Below, in pieces: positions 45,222 through 55,285 of a stretch of 64,000 nt of DNA. The stretch comes from Adiantum capillus-veneris (lineage: Eukaryota; Streptophyta; Polypodiopsida; Polypodiales; Pteridaceae), in the NCBI GenBank assembly GCA_014529385.2, contig CM043960.1, forward strand, positions 28,361,396-28,425,395. The letters run 5' to 3'. The notes beneath the pieces were generated by a model that was given only the letters and a program-made list of their open reading frames with translations, was not told the origin of the DNA and made no database searches. The translations under genes and the position numbers were made by a program. The first letter of the stretch is position 1. Each line of letters starts with the position of its first letter.

Positions 45222-48200
45222 ATGGACAATACTACAAGAGTTTACTACTCAGGTGACTCACAGCTACTCTCTTTCGACGAGGTGGATGAGGAGGAATCAC
45301 GCATGGATTAACAAATACAAAACCAATCTATTGTCAGCTCCATTGAGACATGTGTCACTAATCAAGCTTTTCTTCGTGATTATTGGGCTACAAAGAAATG
45401 TGAACAGAGAAGGAAAGAACGACATCTTTCTTTTGCACCTGGATTACCGAAAGCGAGTTCAAGGAAGAACATTTGTGCAACAATGGTACAATGTTGGCGC
45501 AAGCAAAAAATCGGGCTGTCAAGGAATGAGCAAAAGGAAATATTTCAGCAACTATTGGACCACCAGACATTTCCAAGCTGCAAAAATCAAATTTCAACAA
45601 TGTCGAAGACACCGTTCTATCGGGTGGGCGCAACACTTTGGCTCAAATTAAGGTCTCACACACAGAAAGTGAGCTTTTTGTTAAGAGACCCTCTCTGACG
45701 ATGATCTTGAACGATAGCACAAGTGTAGCCTCAGTAAACCAATTCAAAATTGCTAGTGTCCTGGGTGTCCATCGAAGGATTATAGTTGCTGCAACTTCAA
45801 GGCTGGAGAATAAAGATGAGGATGAAGTGTTGCCATTGAATGCTTGTGAGAGACAATTGCCACAAGAAACCATCACTAATGAAACAAGATATTTGGTGTA
45901 TGCCTTTTGGACATAAAAAACCAGAGTTTCACCGAACAAGAAGGACATATGTAAGAAGAGAATTGGAAGGAAAGTGTTTTCAAACATCTTGTGCATTTAC
46001 TCGATGACTCTCTGGTACCAACAAATCTTAGCAATTGTAATTTATTTGGTGATTCTTAAGGCTGATTTGGTCAAGATAGTACCAAATTTGGTGGTATGCT
46101 ATATGCCAGTGGTGGTATACAGTACCTTACAAAGGTTGTATACAAAACCAGTGCATTCCTGGATGGTTCCAAAGCTATCCTTTATAGAACCAAAGCCCTT
46201 GTGTAGTACCAAATTCAGTAGTCTGCTATATGGTAGTGGTGGTATACAGTACCTTACAAAGGTTATATACAGTACCAATGCACTCCTATGTAGTTCCAAA
46301 GGTGTCCTGTAAAGAACCAAAGCCCATGTGCAGTACCAAATTTGGTAGTCTACTGCATACTAATGATTCCAAAGCTTATCTGTACAGTACCAAAGCCTAT
46401 GTATAGTACCTTTTCCGTCCCTATAGTCACCAAAGCCTACTTGTGTAGTACCAAAGTCTTTGTGCAGTACCAAAACTATTCCCTATATAATACCAAAGCG
46501 TTCTTGTTTATCACAAAGCATTTGCAATATTTCCATATGGGTACTCTTCTACAAACAATTCTAAAATGAGTCAAAAGCAGACAAAATAGTACAATCTCTG
46601 GTAATTACAACCAATTTGAGTTCTACAGTACTATCTTTGGTACTTTTTACAACCAATTTTGGTTCTATAGTACAATATTTGGTATTGTTTACATCCAATT
46701 TTGGTTCTACATTACTAAAATTGGTACTGTTTACATCCAATTTTGGTTCTACAATACTATCTTTGGTACTGTTTACATTCAATTTTGGTTCTACAATACA
46801 ATCTTTGGTACTTTTTACATCCAATTTTGGTTCTACAGTACAATCTTTGGTAGTGTGTACATCCAATTTTGGTACATTACTATCTTTGGTACTGTTTACA
46901 ACCAATTTTGGTTCGTCAACACAATCTTTGGTACTCTTTACATCCAGTTTTGATTCTACAATACTATTTTTGGTACTGTTTACAACCTATTTTGGTACTA
47001 CAATACAAGCTTTGGTAGTGTGTACATCCAATTTTGGTACATTACAATCTTTGGTAATGTTCAAAACCAAAATTTGGTTCTACAATACATTCTTTGATAC
47101 TGTATACAACCAATTTTGGTGCTATTGCACATTAGTGGCATTTTACCATTTGCATGAAGTTGGAATTTTCTAACTCTTATTGTATTGGTTCCATAGGTAG
47201 AGCTATACCAAAGATTCAAGAGGACTCACCCTACAATGATCGTGTCTCTTAGATGCTTTGAGGCATTAAAGCCGTACTTTGTTTGGAAGTTGGAAGAGCG
47301 GTATACCTGTTGCTATGTATCCCATGTGCAGATACTCTATTTCAAAGAGGCTTTTAATCAGATGCGGCAAAACAAGTTTGGGCATCATGGGAAAGGTCAC
47401 CTTTGCAATTGCTCCGTGTGTTGTAGAAGTGATGATATAGGAGAGTGTTTTGCAAACCAGGTAGTATGTCATCACATCACTAGTATGTGGGAATCCATCA
47501 TGTGCCCAAGGCCAAGAGATAGTGAATACCATGCCAAGAAATGCTTGATGGGGGACTTCTCCCAATGTGGTGTACGGAAGTTGACATTTTGGCGTACGAA
47601 ATTGACATTTTGTCCAGATGAGATAGCAGAGGATAGCAGGGAGGTGTCTGTGAAGGTCTTCATGGATGTTGGAATAGGACAACTTGATGCAGATGGGAGT
47701 GAGAAGAAGAGAAAGGACGTGATTGTGCGACGGATGAAAAGTGCTGATTTTCTTAGCCTGTTTTCAGCCCACCTCACAAGCTTCATCAAACACAACTTTA
47801 TCTTTCGTTGGCAAGCCCAACAATTCAAGGATTGTTTGCTCCAGTTTCCTAGAAATGTCTTTGTATCAGTTAGTTACTTTGCAGAGAATTATTCTTTTAG
47901 AATTCAGAATGAGATTTAGTCAATGCATTCGTGGTCTACCCAAGTCACAATACTTGTGCACATCACTTATGTAAGAAATGCAGTAGGTGGTGTTCAAAAG
48001 ACGTTGCACTTTTACATATCCAATGACAAGCAGCATGATACATTGTTTGTACAACATTGTCTCTTGCTTCATGACAGGTGGCTGAAACAACAAGGACATT
48101 GTTTGCAGCACCGTTGGGTGTGGTCAGATGGTGCGGTTTCACAATTCAAAGCTCAAAGACCTTACTATTTTGTGGCCAGGTATTATCAGAAGACTAGCTT

Positions 48201-49156
48201 GCACATGATGCATAACTTCTCAGCATCCGAGCATGGAAAAGGAGAGCATGATGGGGTAGGGGCAGTCATCAAGAGAACCTTGACACATGAGGAATTGAAA
48301 CCAGATGGCTGGCCTATGAAGTGTGCGGTTGATGTGGTGAACTTTTTGAATGCAACATTTCAGCCAAGAGATCGGTCTCACAGGTGTACTTCACAGAGAG
48401 TCTTCTGACTTATTGGCATGGATGATGTACAATCCGATCTCCAATGGGACTGTGAGCGCATTGTGGGATCCTGCTCATTTCATTAAGCTCATGGGTATTC
48501 AAAGGGCAACCCGTGCGTTGTGCGCTTTCCAACCCTTTCATGCTTCTGTGATCCATGCATGTATGAGTGAGCTATGGAGAAGATGCAAAAATTGACTACA
48601 CATAGAAGAATGGAAATATGTTTCCATCAAACCACTGTTGGAGTGTGTAAATACAGGAAGGTACGATGAAGAGGATATTGACAAATATCTAGATTTTGTG
48701 CCGATGAGCCAAGTTTCTAACCTGCCATTGTATGAAGGAAGCCCGGAAATGTGATCCATTGGGGATAACTTTGCAGTCAAAGCAGCCGAGACTACAGAGG
48801 ACTTCTACCTTATCAAATGCAAGAAGGAGTTGTACCAGACGGTGAGATCACAAAAGGATATGTGGCATAACAAGATTGTTAGAGGCGAGAAGGTTGTTGA
48901 AGGTTTCTACTATTGCCAAGGCGAAGGAAAAATTGATACATATAGCTTACTGGATCAGACACATGTAGTCATGATCTACTCACATCTTGTAAGGACCATA
49001 CGTTTCCCAATGGATCCTATTGTTGGAGTCCGTAATCAATTCAATTTATCTGCTAAAGTATATGAGAACATATACAATAGCATGCCATATGATGATGATG
49101 CTAGTGATGATTGTGCATCCATGATACTTGAAGTTACACAATGCCAAAACCCCTAA
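45222..49156 (+). pseudogene. Transposase-like gene of an uncharacterised family (HTH, Cys cluster, FAENY, WSDG..QFK, HGKG), copy 2
   Basis: Exon 1 starts at ATG 45222 (MDNTTRVYYSGDSQLLSFDE), with a stop at about 45309, and reaches an HTH-like stretch (NQFKIASVLGVHRRIIVAA) and SPNKKDICKKRIGRK. It ends LLDDSL at 46014 with CTG|GTACCA. The intron 46015-47196 ends TCCATAG. Exon 2 continues in phase: VELYQRFKRTHPTM, FEALKPYFVWKLEER, the Cys cluster CNCSVCC, YFAENYSF, IQNEI-stop-SMH, WSDGAVSQFKAQ, FSASEHGKGEHDGVGAVIKR, and after a frameshift at about 48360 a C-terminal part with GDNFAVKAAETTEDFYLIKC. Similar proteins of unknown function with the same motif order are familiar to me from animals and some land plants; the motifs suggest a DDE-type nuclease, but the Asp expected before FAENY is Tyr here. 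Three to four stops and two to three frameshifts show it is dead. Confidence 0.7.
46080..47150 (+). repeat. Minisatellites inside the intron (GTACC/GGTAC words)
   Basis: 46080-46500: units of about 60-160 bp with CAGTACCAAA, TTGGTA.T.TGCTATATG and AAGCC. 46600-47130: at least 12 units of 42-45 bp, TTTGGTACTGTTTACA(A/T)CCAATTTTGGTTCTACA.TACAATC. The long Leu/Phe/Thr frame here is an artefact. Confidence 0.9.
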
Positions 49157-49299
49157 GTGGGCAAGTCCATGCTTTTCCTCTTGGTCAGAATATATCTTTT
49201 TGTCCTCATGGTTTACTGTTGTTCTTTCTATCCTTCACTTCCAGAATACAAGTATGCACAGTAGGGTCTCCAATTAGTGATTGTCTCTTAAGACTTGCC

Positions 49300-50060
49300 C
49301 CTAACCTGAACTAAAATAATACTAACCAGTACCAAAAGGGTGCTAACCAGTACCAAAATAATGACAAGAAGTACCAAAATAATGACAAGAAGTACCAATA
49401 ACAGAGAGAAAATAGTTGATACTATGAGTACCAGTACCAAAGCAGGTACTGTGTAACACCCAGATACACAGTATTGGTACCTACTGATACCATTGTATTA
49501 ACACCAATGTCAGGGATCTTAAAAAAGTTGCTTTTAGACTAGAAACTACTAGAGAACACTAAAAAAAGGACAGTACAGTTCAAGTACCCAACAGACAATT
49601 TGGTAGTTTGAGTACTGTGAGTACCAAATCAGGTAGTGTGTCTCATCTTGCTACCAAGATCTTACTACAATACCAATAGTCCAAATGAGTGGTGGCAAAT
49701 ATACAATGCAAACATTATATAAAAAACAGAGCACCACTATGACACAAGAAATACAAAATTTGATATTGTATTGTACCAGTTGATACTATACACTACCAAA
49801 GTACCAAATTGGGTACTATATAGTATCATATTGTGGTACAATATTGCACAGTAGAAGTGTAACATTGGAAAACTTCTTTGCACTATATTGTATCATATTA
49901 TGGTACAATATTGCACAATAGAAGTGTAACATTGGAAAACTGCATTGTACTATACAATACCAAATTGGTAATTGTATTGCACTATAGCAGTGTAACATTG
50001 GAAAAGTGCATTGTATAATAGTGAGCAGTAACATTGGAAAACTGTATTGTACCATAGTGA
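49300..50060 (+). repeat. GTACCAA-rich array between two convergent genes
   Basis: AGTACCAA words at 49328-49400 and 49425-49630. A 76-bp unit with GTGTAACATTGGAAAAC, TGCATTGTACTATA, TACCA is repeated four or five times at 49850-50045. Confidence 0.85.
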
Positions 50061-51299
50061 ACAGCTACATTGGAACACAACTAATGAAAGACAAAGGCCA
50101 AAAGTTGATTGTATTGGTAGAATGAAAAGCACATTGTGCAAAATACATAAGCATATGAGAAGGGCTACAACTTGCATATTGCACGAGAAAACTGGTCACG
50201 GGGGCGGTTGTGCTTCTTTCTTTGCAGACTAAAAAGCTCCAACAGGGTCACCGAATCAGTGGAATCACCTGACATCTTTTGCACGGCATCTTCAACTTCA
50301 AGATCCGCACTCCCGTCAGTATTGTCCACTTCTGCATCCTCCAATGCCACTTCCTTCTTGGCATCCTCGGGCCCGTCCCCTTTCATCGCATTGCTTGCCT
50401 TTTCCTTTTCTGCCTCTTCCCCCTTCCTGGCCTCCCCATCATCCCCTTTCTTGGCATCCTCTACACATTGTCATCCCTAGCTTCCACCCCCCTCTTGGCC
50501 TCTCCCTCAACCCCCTCCTTGTCCTCCTCCCCCATAGTGGCCTCTTCCCTTGCACCATCCAGTTCCACTATGTGAGGCACTTTACCTCCAACATTGTCTT
50601 TATTCCTTTTAGCATCTTTGTCCTCACAGCCACTGTTTTCTTCGCTATCCCGCATGGTATCACAATGTTGTCCCTTCTCAGTCCCTTTCCCATCCACACC
50701 ACCATGATTTAAATCCCGGAGAACATCCCTTATCTGTGCAGTATCCTCATCCTCCTCCCATGCATGACTTGCAGCAAATTTTGTGGCATCTTGTCTGTCA
50801 ATTTTTCCCATCGGGCCTAGCCGCTGCAGCATCGTCTTCCTCTGCAAATAGAGAAAGATAGCACATAGTTACAAACAACCTCACATTCAGTGCAGGTAAG
50901 CATATGATTTGCAGAACACACACATACTTACTCTTCACACCACGATGCCCACCGATCCAAGACTTTTCCACCTTGGGGATCACCATGTTACAACCAGGTT
51001 TGGCATAATGATCTCCGCTTAGTAGTAAAGCACTAAAGCAAAGGGGGTGATACTGATGTTGGCACTCAAGCATAAAGGTTCCTACAACTCTTGCAGACTC
51101 CAAGAGCTCACCACAAGCAACACCACATTCTAAACACATGGATCATCTCCCCCGAATCAACAACCTGGGGCCTAGGATATAACATAAATCTCTTCCTGCA
51201 CTGAACATCAGCAATCATCGGATTCACAAATAGGACATGGCTTGTGCTTCCTTCCATGTCGCCTCCAACAAATCATACTCAGCTTGTTGTCAACCAATA

Positions 51300-52300
51300 G
51301 CAATACAAATAGTCCCAAATTAGAACCCAAAAGCTAGCAGAAAATACCAAAGGCATCATGCTACCAACTAGTACCAAAATGTAGCAGATAGTACCAAGGC
51401 CATCATACTAACAATTAGTACCAAACAGTAGAAGACACTACGAAGGCCATTATTGTACCAGTTACTACCAAAAACTAGCAGAGTACCAAGGCCATCCCCA
51501 ATTAGTACCAAAAACTAGTAGACAATACCAAAGCCATCATACTACCAATTAGTAACAAGAACTAGCACACAATACCAAAGCCATCATACTACTAATCAAT
51601 ACTAAAAACTAAAAGACAGTACCAAATCCATCATACTACCAATTATTACCCAAAACTAGTAGGTCATCAATGCAAGAAGACAATCGTAAACTACCGAAAT
51701 TAGTACCAAATCATAACTAGGAGCTACCAATTATATATATATACCAAATCATAACCATGAGCTACCAATTAGTACCAAATCATAACCATGAGCTACCAAC
51801 TAGTACCAAAAATCATAACCAGGAGCTACCAATTAGTACCCAATCATAACCATGACCTACAATTAGTACCAAATCATAACCAGGAGCTACCAATTAGTAC
51901 CAAAAATCCTAACAGCCACCAAAAAAGCATTGTAAGAAGCTACCCTTAAACCCTAAAAGTACCAATACATTCAAAGTAGTGTCGTTACCAGAACCATAAA
52001 CTACCAAAGGAAGTGTCAGAGTAGTACCAAATGCTACCAGTTAGTACCAAAAGCATTACAAATACACCCAAGTCCACCAATAAACTACCCAAAAGCAACC
52101 AAAACTACAAAAGATCCACTCCAGAAACTACCAAAGCATTACCAAAAACTACCAAAAGCTACCTGTAAGGGTTTAGTGGTACTAGCAACACAACCAAAAC
52201 TACCAAAACAACAGATTTATCAGACTACCAAACTACTAAAAACAACATGATAGAAGATACCAAAACAAGAAAGTATATCCAAAAAAATGCAAAAGATACT
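51300..52300 (+). repeat. ACCAATTAGTACCAAA minisatellite inside the minus-strand gene
   Basis: Dozens of TAGTACCAAA words. 51350-51660 has about 60-bp units (CTACCAATTAGTACCAAAAACTAG.AGACAATACCAAAGCCATCATA). 51700-51900 has 50-60-bp units (CATAACCA.GAGCTACCAATTAGTACCAAAT). It lies between the RING-like and coiled-coil exons. Confidence 0.9.
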
Positions 52301-53689
52301 AGTATGGACGAAAAGTAGCAAAATAACATAGAGAAAATTCAAAAAATCCACATGGTCCTAGCAATCTACCTAGAATATGCAACTGCTATACAAAAGAAAA
52401 ACCATCAAACTTTGTCAAACTAGCAAAGCAGCATTTATAGATACTAAAAAGCTGCATGCACTACCAAAACCACTTTCTTAAGACATGATAGGAATTACTT
52501 GCTGTAGATGAACCTCCTTCTCTAGCTTCAGCATGTCCTCACTGTTTCCAAGTCAATGAAGCATGTGTCGACTGGCTCCTAGATCAGCCTCAACCTCTTT
52601 GAGGTCCTCATCATTGAAAGGATTTTCCTACTTTAGTTTTGCAATCTTCACTTCATAGTGCTCTATGTCATCCTTTATCCACTTCACAACAACATTCGAA
52701 AACCTCGGCTCTCAACAATGTTTCCTTGGTCTGCCTGCAGAGATGCTTTCAGCTCTTTCAGCCCGTCCGATGCAGCTGCACTTTTCTGAGGCACTCTCTC
52801 AACAATACTTCCAATTCTGTAACATAGTCAGACAGCTCTATGTGAAGCTGTGAGGGGTCTAGCTCTGTACAGAGGCTACTAACACTTTGCGTAAGGTGTG
52901 GCTTCTTAATAGATGACCCTAAACCGCTGTGGGAGGCATCGTTTGCCCTTCGCCAAGTTTCGAACTTCCGCTCCAACCCTCCCGAGCGGCTGGCACACAT
53001 GTTCAATACTGCCTCTCTAAACCTCGCCCATGCGACTTTATGGCGCACAGGGTCCTTTGTTGCTGCATGGCATCTCTCAAAAGCATAACAGCATGCAAAC
53101 TTCACAGTGATTTCCCCACAAGATAGAGGGGCTTGATATACCTTGTGGAAGAGGAACCTGCAATCTTCAAGGAGTCTTGGGTGCACATGATTCAAGTAGA
53201 TCTTTGCATTCTTCTGGTAGCTTTTCTTGAACACCGTCATCCACTCATCGTGAGGGAGGTCTTCATCCCTAAGATCCTTTGCAAGCACCCCCTCCATGCT
53301 GAGACCATACTCTTCATGAAGCTCCTCGGTTGTATAACAGAACTTGGTCAAAATAGGGTATTCTTCATTTTGTTTTTGCCTGCAATGTGGAAACACAAAG
53401 CTGAAATGTTAGACATGCCCTCCGTCTACCAATCCAAAATACCTAAGCATGCTTCCTAAATGACCTTATATTGGCAACATTTCAGCAATGTCAAACTAAA
53501 CCCTACACCCTAAACAGCCCTTTGGTCACACAGATGTTCTTCCTAATGCACAATTTGGTACTGACCAAATTTGAGGCTATACAGAGTTATCATTGTATAG
53601 TACCAAATTTTGTACTTTAAACTTACTCATTTTCTTAGTAAACCCTCTTGTCCTACAGGGTATGATAATAGGGATACAAGAAGACCCTT

Positions 53690-53965
53690 CTGCATAGATA
53701 CGTAGATGAAACGATACATTCACAATTGTTGAAAAATCTCTTGAGATTGTGTTTTGCTGAAGGCACATATGCTTGAATCATGAATGCATGCAATGCAAAA
53801 AAAGGATAGAAATGCAAATCTCATGAGGAAGAAAAACATTGACTTACATGCAATGCATAGATGAAACAATACACTCGTGCAATTGTTGAATTTTTTCATG
53901 AAATTGTGTTTGGTTCAAGGCATATATGCTTTTCTGAATGCATAATACAAGGCTCTTGAGCAAAA
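53690..53965 (+). repeat. About 175-bp imperfect direct repeat in intron
   Basis: GCATAGAT..GATGAAAC.ATACA, CAATTGTTGAA, TTGTGTTT.G and AAGGCA.ATATGCTT recur at about 53690 and 53865. Confidence 0.7.
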
Positions 53966-54613
53966 AACAGTACATAAACTTGCATGCAATGACCTTACAA
54001 CGTTTGACATAACTACCTCTCATGAAACAAAATCAAAACTTGTAACATGATAGCATAGAAACACCAACCTCTTGTTTTAGTTGAAGACCGATTCCCGTCC
54101 TCGGCAAAAGGTGTTGTAGACTTTCTTGATTTCTCCACAGAAATTATCCCCTTGCTAGCCCTTGTCTTTGGTGTGTTGATGCTTCGGGGAGAATTTCTGC
54201 CTTTGCCGGGGGAGGTTGCATCCATTGTCCTGGGCTTCTTGCCTTTGTCGGGTGAACCCTTGGCAGTAGCAGAATTCCTCGCGGGCGTCCTCATTGTGGC
54301 ACGGGAGCTGCACAGGGGAATCCTGAAGGTGATGTCTGAGACCTTTGTGACAGCGTTGCGTAGTCGAGAACCACTACAAAAAGCCATTGGTACTACGTAG
54401 GACACACACACTATGTCACATGAGTTCAAACATGCAAAAACTCCAATCCATCATTGGCCCCACCCGCGATGTCTCTTCAAACAGAGTGGTCACTGGATTT
54501 TTGATTTTTACTAGCTTCCCTCCTACAACATTTAATTCTAGAGGCCAAAAACGGTTCCCTCCAAAACAACCTCTTTCTTTTGTAGAAGTACCAAATAGGT
54601 ACAAACGAAAAGG

Positions 54614-54648
54614 TCCTTTTTTTGTACCACCATTGCATGCTTTCAGCC
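54614..54648 (-). repeat. Right arm of 33-bp inverted repeat
   Basis: The minus strand from 54648 reads GGCTGAAAGCATGCAATGG followed by TGGTACAAAAAAAGGA, matching 41506-41537. It lies about 230 bp outside the ATG of the minus-strand gene. Confidence 0.55.
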
Positions 54649-54679
54649 TAATAAGTACGTTGTCTATGAGAAAGTGATT

Positions 54680-54751
54680 ATGCTAGTTAGCATATGGAGT
54701 TTGCTACGTAGCATATGGAGTATGCTAGTTAGCAGGCCTTGAGTTCTAAAC
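54680..54751 (+). repeat. TAGCATA minisatellite block, interrupted by MITE (left part)
   Basis: TATGCTAGTTAGCATATGGAGT occurs twice, followed by GCAGGCCTTGAGTTCTAAA. It continues after the MITE at 55215 with GAGCATACAGAGTTAGTTGGTCAACACAA. Confidence 0.85.
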
Positions 54752-55214
54752 ATTAGGAAGAGGATGGGGTGTAGGAGTGCCTCTTTATTTGCCATGGGCT
54801 TATGGAGGTGATTAGGATTTTGATGAATAGGTGTAAGCCATGTGTGCAACAATGGTGGGTATGTAAGAGATGTGTAAGAGTGGTCAAAGGATGCACTTTT
54901 CCCGCCGAAAAGGAGGTGGATAATTTTATGATTTTTGGCCTTTCATAAATCCCACATATGGTCTCTGATTTGAGTGGAGATCATAGATCTATAATCTACC
55001 CGTCGAGCTCTTTCCATAGATATGCTACATGATATGGTTTTACCCGGTAGATTTTAAATTCTATTTTGGGAGGAAACTTTGAATTCAAATAAACTAGCCA
55101 TTTTGCATGTTTGAATTCAAAAGTTGTCCTTTGATTACTTTCTTAATACTAAAGGTTTGACTTCCTTAAACTACCAAATAAAGAGGCCCTCCTAGACCCT
55201 AGTCTCTTCCTAAT
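54752..55214 (+). mobile_element. 463-bp MITE with 39-bp terminal inverted repeats
   Basis: The left end ATTAGGAAGAG..AGGAG.GCCTCTTTATTT is matched in inverse at the right end (AAATAAAGAGGCCCTCCT..CTCTTCCTAAT). The related block at 41285-41500 lacks the insertion and joins GTTCTAAA directly to TAGCATACAGAG, so it serves as an empty-site relative. No coding capacity; a TSD is not certain. A degraded relative is at 9240-9390. Confidence 0.8.
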
Positions 55215-55285
55215 GAGCATACAGAGTTAGTTGGTCAACACAAAAGGTATGCAAGTTAACACCACTTATGCTAGTTAACTTGGGA

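Larger units (their letters stand above)
50165..54387 (-). pseudogene. Convergent multi-exon gene: basic N-terminus, helical middle, RING-like cluster, acidic tail
   Basis: Not recognised. Candidate minus-strand exons in order: 54387-54065, basic (TPARNSATAKGSPDKGKK, RNSPRSINTPKTRASKG); 53379-52760, entered by a CATTGCAG acceptor, with a mixed helical domain (YTTEELHEEYGLSMEGVLAK, KFACCYAFERCHAA, FREAVLNMCASRSGGLERK); 52760-52500, coiled-coil-like and frameshifted (DGLKELKASLQADQG, NVVVKWIKDDIEHYEVKI); about 51260-50930, a Cys/His cluster (CLECGVACGE, ECQHQYHPLCF, KPGC) like a variant RING; and 50850-50165, very acidic (EEDEDTAQIRDVL, EDAKKEVALEDAEVDN), ending ICKL. An exon 1/2 junction in phase exists (G|GTGTTT donor), but splicing is not proven. 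It converges on the transposase-like gene inside the same inverted repeats, so an accessory-protein role is inferred. Confidence 0.45.

Noticed and set aside
46616-47173. 185-codon frame with LFTSNFGS repeats
   Set aside because: Translation of a 42-45-bp minisatellite lying in an intron between phase-compatible splice sites; the minus-strand version is equally open.
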